Below, one piece after another: positions 22,472-31,989 of a DNA stretch of 64,000 nucleotides. The stretch spans positions 28,902,465-28,966,464 of the forward strand of contig CM042985.1 of NCBI GenBank assembly GCA_023678885.1, written 5' to 3'. Positions within the stretch are counted from its first letter, which is position 1, and the number at the start of each line of letters is the position of its first letter. Origin of the DNA: Pogostemon cablin (taxonomy: Eukaryota; Streptophyta; Magnoliopsida; Lamiales; Lamiaceae). The translations under genes and the position numbers were made by a program. The notes beneath the pieces are model-generated. The model ran no database searches. It saw only the letters and a program-made list of their open reading frames with translations, and had not been told where the DNA came from.

Positions 22472-22745
22472 CTAGGGGTGTGCGATATGATATACCTAAA
22501 TTTTTTAGATGTACCGTATATCATACCTAAAATATCGGTATTAGAAAAATCATACATTTACCTTACCGTCACATAGAATATTTGAAACGACTCTCTCCCT
22601 ATCGAAGAATCAATTCTTTAGGTCTAAATTGATTTAAGAATAACTGGATCAATTATCCTCATAGCATACAATATTTGAATCGATCATCTTTCTATTAAAG
22701 AATCGTTTCGTAAATTCTACATCGATTCAAGAATACTTAAGAATC
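22472..22745. mobile_element. Fragment related to the hAT-like element at 54688
   Basis: It starts TAGGGGTGTGCGATATGATATACC and continues with repeated ATACCTAAA/TATCGGTA phrases, resembling the left end of the 54688-55930 element. Only one end is present. Confidence 0.4.
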
Positions 22746-22829
22746 AGTTACCACATCTGTATACTTATGTTTATACTTTTTTTATAGCACACGAAATAAA
22801 TTGTGTATATTTTTTTATTATATATTGTA

Positions 22830-22959
22830 CGGAGTATACAACTAAAAAATGGACACACACCTTTACTAATACAACTATCAACTATACGTTAAATAACAAT
22901 ACTCCTATTATCCGGGCCCAAAAACATATGACACCCTTGAATCCGAACAGAGGGAGTAT
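22830..22959. mobile_element. Truncated Stowaway-type MITE
   Basis: The right terminus GAACAGAGGGAGTA and the CACCTTTACTAATACAACTA interior are present; the left terminus is reduced to CGGAGTATAC. Confidence 0.6.
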
Positions 22960-22975
22960 ATGTTAACTTAGAGTG

Positions 22976-23280
22976 TATATTGGGTGCACTCGGGTGCAAG
23001 GGTGCATCCATATGTGTATGCCTTTTTATTCTATTTTGTATACATATTATTCTATATTCTATACGTATTTTGTAATAATTGTATACTTTTTTTACATTAA
23101 GTTTTCATTAAAAAAATTAACATCCATATATGTATAACTTTTTATTGAATATAATATATAATTTTTCATTAAAAAATTAACAATTAAATTGTATACATTT
23201 TTACTCTTAATTGTATATGTTTTTGTTTATATTTGTATAAGGGTGCACCCTATCTTTATGTGCATCCGGGTGCACACTAT
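22976..23280. mobile_element. GTGCACC-ended MITE-like element, copy 1
   Basis: Left end TATTGGGTGCACTCGGGTGCAAGGGTGCA, right end GGGTGCACCC...GCATCCGGGTGCACACTATA: inverted termini built from GGGTGCAC. The ~250-bp interior repeats TTGTATACATTTTT phrases. Copies at 50101 (opposite orientation) and 53109 share ends and interior. Confidence 0.65.
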
Positions 23281-23519
23281 AAATTGTCATTAACTTATAT
23301 GGAGTATTTTACATTTTATATTTATTTTTTATATTCTATATTACATTTTATATTTATATTTTATATATTAATATATATTTACATTTTATTAACTACATTA
23401 AATTGTAAGCAAATATATTACATCCAAATATTACATTTTATATATATTAATAGTTACGTTTTATTTATTTACATTTTTTTACATATTATTACGTTCAAAT
23501 AGTTACATTTTAACACAAT

Positions 23520-24262
23520 TTACTTCTCTAAATTGTACTCGAAGGTACTCGAAAATTTTTTTTCACACAATGAGTATAATTTTGAGTTATTAAATTAGTA
23601 CACGATTTTAACAATCGATAATTCGAATCACACATAATATGATTTGTACTCGATTTTTTTGTACACAATTGAGCAGTTGCGAGTAAGTGAATTATACTTA
23701 AAATCATACATGAATTTTAGCACTCGATTTTGCGAATTATATGGAGTACATTAATAAGATTGTACTCGATAATATTGTACACGAATATTACATTAAATTA
23801 TACACGATTTTAACACTCGTAGTTAGAATATACATGAATAGGATTGTACTCGATTTTTTATTGTACTCGATAATATTGTACACGAATATTACATTAAATT
23901 ATACACGATTTTAACACTCGTAGTTAGAATATACATGAATAGGATTGTATTCGATTTTTTTTGTGCACGATTAGAGTGGTTGTGAGTTATGAATTACTAT
24001 GCATTAAATTATACACGATATCTTACGCTCAATATTTTCATCGGTATTATTGAACTCGAATTAATTAAATCAAAATTTTAACACGTAAATACTTAACAAC
24101 AAAAATTCTCGAAATTGATTAACTCATTCTAATTTAGTTGAAATCATTGTACTCGCATCTATATACACAATTGACTTAACTCGATTCTTATATTTGTCCT
24201 GACTCGAAATAATAATTGATTTTATTTGACCCAAATATTTGACTCGATTAAATCGGATTTAA
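23520..24262. repeat. Internal ACTCGA/ACACGA motif array with a tandem duplication
   Basis: It has the same motif vocabulary as the two MULE ends. A ~100-bp block (GTACTCGATAATATTGTACACG ... AGGATTGTACTCG) occurs twice in tandem at about 23763-23860 and 23864-23955. It lies directly before the transposase frame. Confidence 0.7.
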
Positions 24263-25549
24263 CTTGAATTTTGACACAATTAACTCACGCTTTTATTCCC
24301 ACTGCAACTTCTTGGATTACCATCTTCAACCTACTTCTCTTGCAACCACACCAAATACCAAGGGTATGGATTGGAGCTATTGGAGTGCAACTAGAACAAC
24401 AGCAAACAATCAAGGTACGCAATATTTTAACAATACTAGTGGAGATGTATATGGTGCTAGTAATTTTCAGAATACTAGTGGAAATGTTCCAAATGTTTTC
24501 CTATTTGGAGGTGGTTCACATAATCCTAGTCAAAATGCTGCTGAAATTAGGGGTGATGGAAATTCTAATTGTTGGAATGATAATGTTAGTGGTTGTAGAG
24601 GAGATATTGATTGTGATGATGAGGAGAATGTTGAAGATGATATAGATGGTCGTCATCTTGCTAGGGATGTTAATCAAGATTTGGATGAAGATGATATACA
24701 CACACATCATGAGATGAATAAATGGTTCAATAAGTTTGTTGAATTTTGCAACAATAGAAATTTCCATTCTAAGGAAAAAAGTGGGCCTCAAATTGAAGAA
24801 GAACCTGAATGGAGGCGATTTGATAACATAGAGGATGATCATACTTTCGATACATCGATTCAGGAACGGTGGATAATTCCGGGCCGGCCTTCATTTGATC
24901 CACCACCATGCCATGACCCCGACGAACAGTATGATCCCATGGAGTATAAATCTCTAGCCAAAGGATCTGTATTCTCTAGCAAGAAAAGATTGAAATTTGC
25001 TGTAGGGGAATACCATCTACTTAATAAAAATGGGTACTACACTGATAAGTCTGACAAGGAACGTTATTGGATTGTATGTTGTGAGAAACAATGTAACTTC
25101 AAATTGCGGGCAACAGGAACAAATAATTTTTGGAAAGTTTATGAATTGGTTGAACACACATGTCAATTTAATCCAAATCGCGGAACTCCTCACACATTGC
25201 CATCTAAATTTTTGGGAGAGTACATGGCAAAAAAAATCTTGGTAGAAGGTCAAATTATGATTCCCAAAGCAGTACGAACACATTTGAAGTTAGATTATAC
25301 CTTGGAGATCAATTACGCACTGGCTCGGAGAATTCGAGATCATGCCATTTCAACATTATATGGTAATGAAGAAGATTCTTTCGGAATGATTCCTTCATAC
25401 CTTTATATGTTAAGGTCTACAAATCCGGGAAATGTCACTGATTATATGATTGATCCATATACTGGCCAATTCAAATATGTATTCTATGCTTTAGGTGCAT
25501 CCATAAATGGATTTCAATATGCTAGGCCCTTTGTTGTTGTTGATGGGAC

Positions 25550-25888
25550 TGTTAGGATGGAAAAATAAGAAAGAAAAGAAAAGAAAAGAAAATCAAACGG
25601 TAGATACCGCTTGCCCAATCAAACGAAAAACTCCGTTTGCCCAATAGCCTCCAGGCTCCTTAATCCAATAATGTTTTGATAATAATACATAAACCCTAAT
25701 CACACCTTAAATAATATTACTCACTAATACCAGAAAGGGAAGAAACCAAACCCTAAGGGCCTTAAACCTAGCCCACGAACCAAGCCCTAAACATTATTAT
25801 AATTAAATATAAAATAAATAAGAGCAGCCCACGGAAGTGGACCCAAGCCCGCCCCCGTCGACCGTGAACCCTATTTTGCTTCATAACA
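25550..25888 (-). repeat. 3' LTR of the element in the MULE
   Basis: It matches 27419-27757. An AAGAAAAGAAAAG microsatellite lies near its start. It contains two imperfect TGCCCAATCAAACG/TTGCCCAATAGCC units and several GCCCA motifs (25755-25840). Confidence 0.88.
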
Positions 25889-25933
25889 ATTCCATCCTCC
25901 TTCGAAACAACCTTGTCCTCAAGGTTGATTGAA

Positions 25934-26725
25934 TCAAGTAATTGCCATAGAGTAAACTTGAAATCCACACCCCTCCTCAAAAAGTTCTTCTTGTTCATCC
26001 ATGAACTCTTTCCCCTTCACCTCGCAATATTCAAACAGTTTGAGGTTCAACTCTTCATCCTCATCAGCCAACAACAACAACATTCTCAGTTGTTTGAATG
26101 GGTAGTCATGCCAAGGTGTAAAGGATTTCATACCTCTAAAGCACAACTCTTTCGCTCTAAAGTCCTCCAAGGCTCTCGGTGGAAGATGAGTAAATCCGGA
26201 ATAAGCAGTAGACTGCCCGAACAGCCCCATATTTTTCCTGGACAGCCCTGAATTCATCTCCGAGGGATCTGCAGTTGGCTTAGAGAAACTGCAGGTTGAC
26301 CCTTGTGCACTGCTACCCCCTACAGGCAGCCTTGAACCACCAATAGGGTCAGATCCATTGAAGGACGGAAGTTGCACCGAACATATTTGCAGTTGAGGGT
26401 GAATCGCCGACGGTAGAGTCACCGTTTCAGTCTCCGTAGTGGAAGATATTTGCAGTTGAGGGTGAATCACCGGCGGTAGAGTCACCGTTTCAGTCTCCGT
26501 AGTGGCGACATCCTCACGACGCAAATCTGCAGTTGATTGTTGCGATCCCGAGAGTTTCAGAATCTCATTCGAAAGTTCACCCATATTAGCCCAAATTTCA
26601 GCTATCGCCTTCTTCATCTCCGCCCGATTAGCCTCGAGTTTATCGAATATCTCTCTAGTGGAACGGGTCATTGACATATCGATGGGAACGGGATCCGGCA
26701 GGTCGGACCAAATTGTTAGGCACAT
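25934..26725 (-). pseudogene. Gag-like ORF of the non-autonomous element
   Basis: 263 codons open on the minus strand. The N-terminal part (TRSTREIFDKLEANRAEMKK, WANMGELSNEIL) looks like the coiled start of Ty3/gypsy Gag, and VQLPSFNGSDPIG matches the opening of the Retrotrans_gag region, but Gag proper does not follow. Instead there is a Ser/Pro-rich stretch and an acidic C-terminus (LLADEDEELNLKLFEYCEVKG). A ~66-bp tandem duplication encodes TTETETVTLP-IHPQLQI twice. There is no CCHC knuckle, protease or RT. It reads as an open frame but is probably a truncated, rearranged Gag; I cannot exclude a captured host sequence. Confidence 0.45.
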
Positions 26726-27290
26726 AAGCTAGGGAGCCCTAACTTCAACTAAAACCATGGCTGAAGGTGAAGGGTTGATCCTCACTTATATGCCCTTCCA
26801 CACTTGCGTGCGGAACCGATATGGGACATCATAACAATCCATCCCCCTTCGAACCGGACGTCCACGGACGGCTTTATTGTTAGGAAGCAGGCCCTTGACC
26901 AAGCCTGCCTAGCCCACCTAGCCTGGGCGGCCCCCATGGCGGCCCAGGACGCTGCGGGTCGCTGCAGGTCGCTGCCCCGGCCCGCCCCCAACAAGGCCTG
27001 CAGGCCATGCACCCCCAACCCTCAGGCAAAGGGGTTGTAAATCCATCCGCCTGCAGGATGTTGCCAGGGGGAATCGAACCCCTGGCCTTTAGGTATAAAG
27101 GAGTACTTATGTCTCCTTATACCACCAGTTGATCTGCACATAACCCCTTCACTAAAACCATGGCTGAAGGTGAAGGGTTGATCCCCACTTATATGCCCTT
27201 CCACACTTGCGTGCGGAACCGATATGGGACATCATAACAATCCATCTCCCTTCGAACCGGACGTCCACGGACGGCACACTCCGGGTGGCA
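26716..27290 (-). repeat. Nest of short LTR/TRIM-like fragments
   Basis: A ~120-bp segment (ACTAAAACCATGGCTGAAGG ... CATCATAACAATCCATC-CCC, then TTCGAACCGGACGTCCACGG) occurs twice, at about 26749-26873 and 27152-27275. The first copy opens with TGTTAGGCACATAAGC directly after a TCGGACCAA phrase also present next to the right LTR, so it looks like an LTR of a related mini-element with its own primer site (26690-26714). Another TGTTAGGAAGCAGG start lies at 26878. The order of events is not resolved. Confidence 0.5.
27025..27145 (-). mobile_element. tRNA-like/SINE-like segment
   Basis: The minus strand has a perfect RNA polymerase III box B (GGTTCGATTCC, complement at 27070-27080) and tRNA-like arms (CCAGGGG...CCCCTGG). 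An A-box-like CAGATCAACTGG lies upstream. The middle folds into TATAAGGAGACATAAGTACTCCTTTATA instead of an anticodon arm, so it is not a functional tRNA. It lies between the two short-repeat copies. Confidence 0.5.
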
Positions 27291-27395
27291 ACCCGCACCT
27301 AGGGCACACAACTCCGGGTGGCAACCCCCTGGGCCCACATCCGGGGTGGCAACCCCTGGGCCCACACATCGGGTAGCCCCTTCCCGTGGCCCGTC
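27285..27395. repeat. Short tandem repeat CCGGGTGGCAACCC
   Basis: Four imperfect ~30-bp units (CTCCGGGTGGCAACCCGCAC, ACTCCGGGTGGCAACCCC, ATCCGGGGTGGCAACCCC, CATCGGGTAGCCCC), several followed by TGGGCCCACA. Confidence 0.75.
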
Positions 27396-27418
27396 CAGAT
27401 CCGGCAGGTCGGACCAAT

Positions 27419-27757
27419 TGTTAGGATGGAAAATTAAGAAAGAAAAGAAAAGAAAAGAAAATCAAACGGTAGATACTGCTTGCCCAATCAAACGGAAAAC
27501 TCCGTTTGCCCAATAGCCTCCAGGCTCCTTAATCCAATAATGTTTTGATAATAATACATAAACCCTAATCACACCTTAAATAATATTACTCACTAATACC
27601 AGAAAGGAAAGAAACCAAACCCTAAGGGCCTTAAACCTAGCCCACGAACCAAGCCCTAAACATTATTATAATTAAATATAAAATAAATAAGAGCAGCCCA
27701 CGGAAGTAGACCCAAGCCCGTCCCCGTCGACCGTGAACCCTATTTTGCTTCATAACA
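27419..27757 (-). repeat. 5' LTR of the element in the MULE
   Basis: Next to it on the inner side is TCGGACCAAT. On the minus strand this gives ATTGGTCCGACCTGCCGG, a primer-binding site that is not of the initiator tRNA-Met type. Confidence 0.88.
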
Positions 27758-29555
27758 GGGACACATTTGAAGTCAAAGTATCGAGGAATCATGTTTGTCG
27801 CCGCAACAAAGGATGGCAACAATCAGATTTTTCCCCTGGCATTTGGGATTGGTGGGGTCGAATGTCAAGAGTCATGGACATGGTTTATGGAAAGATTGAA
27901 AATATCTTTTCCATTTCCTAATGATATCTTAATTGTTTCGGAAGGAGCACAGGCAATAGTTAATGCAATACGCCATGTATTTCCTTTGGCACATCAAGGT
28001 CTTTGTGCTTTGCATATTCAACAAAATTTGTGTAGATTTGGTCAAGATGTTGTCAATATATTTAAGTCTGCAGCCTACAGTTATAGAGATGAAGATTACC
28101 ATGGAATCATGGATGATTTGGAGCATGTTTGCCCAGCTGCAGCTTTACACTTGAAGGAGAAGGTTGGAGAGGCACGATTTGCTCGTGCTAAGTGTCGTGT
28201 CCGTAGGTATGATATTATGACTTCCAATATTGTTGAAAGTTTTAATAGTCGTCTTTTGTGGGCTCGAAGGTTGCCTATATGTTCAGTTCTAGAGGTTACT
28301 CGAACTATATTGGAGGAATGGTACAGTGAGAGATTACAAAGTGCAAATGAGAATAAAAGTTATCTGACACCAGATGCCACTAACAAGGTGCTCAAAGCTA
28401 TTGAGGAAGGAAAGTTAATGGATGTTCAATATCGAAATGAAGGACATTATAAGGTGTCACACAGGCAAAAGCACTATTTCGTTGACTTGGGCAAACAAAA
28501 ATGCTCCTGCATGACGTTTCAACATCATCAAATACCTTGTTCTCATGCCGGTGCAGTAATTTGGTATATATTAATTTAAATTTCAAATTTATATTGTCTT
28601 GTTATCCTAATATCACGTGCTACACTAACTTTAATTCGTCCAGGCACATTAAACATGATCCTACCATTTACGCTGCTGAGAATTTCAAATTGGAATGGCT
28701 CCGTAAGATGTGGGGAGGGTCGGTATCTTCAGTTCCACACCCTTCTGATTGGTATGTGCCCGGGTATGTGAGTTCTGAAGTTTGTAAGCCCCCAAACAAT
28801 CCAAGACAGGCAGGTCGACCTAAAGAGAAGAGGTATCCATCTGGTGCTGAGGGATCTACTCGTTCTCGGAAAGTCCAAAAATGTCGAAGGTGTGGCAGTA
28901 CAGGACATAATTCAAAATCATGCAGTGCTGACATTGCTCATAATTTTGAAGATTGTGATGAAAACCCAACAAAAACACGTCGTGCAAAGAAAAGGTGTGG
29001 TAATTGTAGAATGAATGACCACACAGCTCCTAAATGTCCTATGAGGAGAACTATTGACATCAATTTTCCTCCACCTTAATGCGTTTCTTTCATTTTGCTA
29101 TTGTAATTGTACATTTGACAATTACTTAGGTAATTAAATATTGACATACAAGTTGAAATGCGAGTGGATGTTTTTAGTTCATCTTTCTATACTTGTTCAG
29201 ATTCTACCTGATGTTATCGTTCGTATGATGTGTAATTTTTTTATTGAATTATACTCCTTGTGTATATTATATGTGCAGGTGTAGCTAAATATTGATAATG
29301 ATGAATTAGTTGTGAGATGTGTTTACATGAGAAATGGAGGGTGATTCAATTGTGTTGGATATTGATGCGTTGAAATGTATAGAAAAGAAATTTGGGGAGG
29401 TTCGTCCAGAAGGTTCAGCTTGCATATTCAGTATCGAATTAATTATAATTTGATTCAATGTGATTAACTTGAAGGTTTTATTTTATTTTTATTAATTATA
29501 AATATAAATTTTCTGTTCATTATATTTTACTTTTATTTATGTAAATTAAAAAATT

Positions 29556-29832
29556 ATATTTCTTCCGTCCCACCCAAAAGTAGTTTTTTTTCCTTTTGCA
29601 CGTGAATTAAAAATTTATTATTATTAATAATGTGTAATGTGGGTAGTATTATTAGAAGTGTGAGTTCCATATTTTAATTGTAATTAGTGGATGTGGGTGA
29701 GTTCCATGTATGTAAAAAAAGAAAGTGAATTCTTTAGGGTGAGATGTTCAAAATGAAAAAAAAAAATTGGATTCTTTAGGGTGAGATTTTCAAAATGAAA
29801 AAAAAAAATCCTTGAATAGGATGGAGGAAGTA
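29556..29832. mobile_element. Stowaway-type MITE
   Basis: TATTTCTTCCGTCCCACCC at the left, ATAGGATGGAGGAAGTA at the right. The phrase GGATTCTTTAGGGTGAGATTTTC is present twice near the right end as a local duplication. Confidence 0.75.
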
Positions 29833-29925
29833 TTAATTTAATTTAAAAATTGATATCTTTTTTATATAGTGTACTATGAACGATGCATAACACTATAATA
29901 TGTCATTTAAAACAAAAAAATAATA

Positions 29926-30145
29926 TACTCTTTCAGTCCCAACTTAAGAGTTTCATTTGATTTTGGCACGTAGATCAAGGAGTATTATTATTTAATGTGT
30001 AGTGGGTAGTTGTATTAGTGGGTGTGGGGCCCCATGTTTTAATTGTATTAGAGGATGTGAGTGGGTCTTATGTGTCAAAAAAGAAAATGAGACTCTTTGG
30101 GTGAGACGACCAAAATGATAAAATGGCCTTGGGACGGAGGGAGTA
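29926..30145. mobile_element. Stowaway-type MITE
   Basis: TACTCTTTCAGTCCCAAC and inverted GGGACGGAGGGAGTA ends. The interior TTATTTAATGTGTAGTGGGTAG is the reverse complement of the interior of the 20046 copy. Confidence 0.85.
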
Positions 30146-30474
30146 TAGGTTATATTTTCTAAAATAATTTGCATTATTAAATTTATTAGTTATTGTAAAA
30201 TTATTAATTAACTTAATATATTATCATTTAACTCCAATTTATGATTAACTCGTTTATTTTTGGAAATTTTAAAATAAAATTATTTATCACGAACTTTTAC
30301 ATGACTTATGAATTTCTTAATTTTCAAGTTAAAATTAAAGTAATCTATATATCTAAGTATTTATTAGGGCTATTAATTTCGTGTCTTGAATTAAACAATT
30401 TGAATATTCGTCCAGGTAATTTTGTCTTAAATTATATATACTTTAATATATTTTAAATTTTGATGCAGGAATTC

Positions 30475-30990
30475 ACGTAATAATTTAGTAAATTTCGTGT
30501 ACCTTATGTGTTAAAAAAAAAGTTGATTCAAAGTTTCGAGAAAATAATTAGGTTATCCATTTCGAGTAGTAATCGAGTTAAAAATTTTGGTTTTAAAATT
30601 TCGAGTAAGATATTTTCAGTTATATTTTTGAGTTTATTCAAGTAATCAACTCGAAAATTTACACCCTAGTTTCCTAATGCGTGCTCGAAGTTTTTAATCA
30701 ATTTATTTTGAAATGACATTAACTTTTTTTACTAGAATTGTACTCGACAATTTATGATTACTCCTTCATTCTCATAATTTTTTACTCGATAAATACTCGA
30801 AATTTACTTAAGATATTTTACTAAAAATATATTACTCTAATTTTAAACTCGATTGTTACTCGAATATTTTAACCATTGAACTCGATTTTGGTACTCGAAT
30901 TTTCTCTAACTTTTTTATTGTTCAGCCTAGGTTACACGTATTGTTCACTCGAAATGTGTACTCGATAAATCGTGTAGGGGGTATGTTAGT
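30475..30990. repeat. Right subterminal ACTCGA/ACACGA motif array
   Basis: About twenty copies of ACTCGA, TTTCGAG, TCGTGT and complements occur in about 500 bp (GTACTCGACAA, TACTCGATAAATACTCGAA, AAACTCGATTGTTACTCGAA, TGTACTCGATAAATCGTGTA). It mirrors the left array. Confidence 0.65.
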
Positions 30991-31530
30991 CTTTTCGGGC
31001 AGAAGAAGATAAGTAGTTAAAAATAGGGTAGAAAAGAAAATTATTATTTACTGCAGGGCACTGCTGCAAATATCCCTAATTTAAGGCATACTTTTAGTTA
31101 ACAAAAGTCACTGATACTAGTTAAAAAAAAAAAAAAAAATCTAAAACAAAAGAGAGTATCAGCAATAGCATGCTAATATAGCTGGTTGAATTTGGAAGAA
31201 ACAAGCCCTAAATTCATTCTCCTCCTCTCCAATCGTTTCTTCTTCGAGAAAATCGAGTTTTCAAGCACCATGGAGAACCGACCTGGATCTCCATTGTCAT
31301 CAGATGCAGAGCGAGGATCATTCAGAATTTCAAATATACGTGGTGGATTTAAGCGACGGCGGCTATGCTTACACCAAAATTGATCCGGAGATCCGAATTC
31401 ACGGGATTGGAAAGGATATTACCACATCGGAGATGTGCATTTGCGGTTCCACCCTTTATGTAATTGAGGGACTAAGTTCACACTCTGCTATTATATCGCC
31501 AGAGGCAAGAAGATCCGTTTGGAAATTACA

Positions 31531-31936
31531 TGTTGAAGATTGAAATACCTTTTCCAGAAATTAAGTCTCCTTTATTATGTCCCCTAGGGGATGGCGGAGT
31601 GGTAGAAAGGGACTAAAACGGGGGGAGACCCTTGTTCGAATCCCCGAAGCCACTTCGTGGAGCCGGTCAGCCAGGGTTTTCCTAGGCTGGTTTATCCCCT
31701 CTCTGGTCTTTGCCGGCTAGGCCAGTGGAGGGTCCGGATTAGTCAGCGAAGCTGGACACCGGGTTATAAAAAAAAAAAGTCTCCTTTATTACCTTTTGTT
31801 CACATTACAACAGCTATATTTGTACTGGCTAGTTTTTCTCTTTGTCTATAAATTGGTTTGTAGTTTACACTTTGTAATAACAACACAAGATCAATGAAAT
31901 CATATTTCTTCTTTCACTATATCCTTAATTTCAACA
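31531..31936 (+). repeat. 5' LTR (192 bp) carrying a SINE
   Basis: Minus the SINE (199 bp) and its 15-bp duplication it matches 36642-36833. TATAAATTGG near 31847 is a candidate TATA box. Confidence 0.9.
31578..31776 (+). mobile_element. tRNA-derived SINE, 199 bp, with 15-bp target duplication
   Basis: A polymerase III A box (TGGCGGAGTGG, 31592-31602) and B box (GTTCGAATCCC, 31633-31643) lie at tRNA-like spacing. The tRNA-unrelated body follows, ending in a short A tail. AAGTCTCCTTTATTA is repeated exactly on both sides (31563-31577, 31777-31791), and the right LTR shows the empty site. Insertion happened after, or as part of, the life of this copia copy. Confidence 0.92.
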
Positions 31937-31989
31937 TGGTATGTTCATCATGTTTCTTAATCCTTTCCTTCAATATTGTTCAACTCTCC

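Larger units (their letters stand above)
21322..24240. other. Probable first intron of the MULE gene
   Basis: AT-rich, with no sustained frame. It holds a 71-bp region duplicated around 21580 and 21690 (GAAGGATGAGAAGCATGAG), a duplicated segment around 22095-22180 and 22210-22310, a 24-nt T run at 22013-22034, a MITE fragment, a GTGCACC element and the ACTCGA motif array. The acceptor before the transposase frame was not located. Confidence 0.4.
25550..27757 (-). mobile_element. Non-autonomous LTR element inserted in the MULE transposase
   Basis: Two 339-bp LTRs start TGTTAGGATGG and end TTCATAACA on the plus strand. GGGAC is duplicated on both sides (25545-25549, 27758-27762). A purine tract on the minus strand next to the left LTR (GGAGGATGGAAT) and a TGGTCC... 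primer site next to the right LTR show minus orientation. The interior holds only a gag-like start and a nest of short repeats. LTRs differ at about 6 of 339 positions by eye. Confidence 0.88.
24264..29079 (+). pseudogene. MuDR-type transposase gene, split by an LTR element
   Basis: The 24264-25549 part encodes an acidic N-terminal half and the MuDR DNA-binding region (GSVFSSKKRLKFAVGEYHL, a WxxxCxxxxCxFKLRA zinc-binding-like block, FLGEYMAKKI). It ends at VVVDG, the first catalytic Asp. It resumes at 27763 with THLKSKYRG; codons are in phase once the insert and one GGGAC copy are removed. Next come SEGAQAI (the second Asp of the DDE triad appears to be Glu), the CxxH block LCALHIQ, TSNIVESFNS (third acidic residue) and a SWIM finger (CSCMTF...CSHA). 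An 80-bp intron (28564-28643; GTATAT...CCAG) precedes the last exon with two CCHC knuckles (CRRCGSTGHNSKSC, CGNCRMNDHTAPKC), stop at 29077. The frame at 24264 opens with TTG, so the true upstream exon is elsewhere. Confidence 0.85.
29080..30475. other. 3' flank of the MULE gene with two MITEs
   Basis: Apart from the two Stowaway-type MITEs listed separately no features are visible. The sequence is AT-rich without a frame. Confidence 0.4.
20500..30990 (+). mobile_element. Mutator-like element (MULE) with nested insertions, outer limits approximate
   Basis: A MuDR-type transposase gene (exons between about 21088 and 29079) lies between two regions packed with ACTCGA/TCGAGT and ACACGA/TCGTGT motifs: 20500-20990 on the left and 30475-30990 on the right. 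The same motifs also fill the intron at 23520-24260. Motif clusters of this kind at both ends are usual for transposase-binding subterminal repeats. I could not identify terminal inverted repeats or a 9-bp duplication, so the limits are those of the motif arrays. Several MITEs and an LTR element have inserted within it. Confidence 0.65.

Noticed and set aside
24516..25283. Minus-strand frames within the MULE transposase
   Set aside because: Shadows of the real plus-strand coding sequence.
25768..25998. 76-codon minus-strand frame overlapping an LTR
   Set aside because: It lies mostly in the LTR, and the LTR part recurs at 27637-27822 with the same peptide, so it is repeat sequence.
27025..27145. 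Possible tRNA gene on the minus strand
   Set aside because: Box B and arms are present, but there is no normal anticodon arm and it sits in a transposon nest, so it is called SINE-like.
31578..31650. Possible tRNA gene with A and B boxes
   Set aside because: A 15-bp target duplication, a tRNA-unrelated body and an A tail show a SINE.
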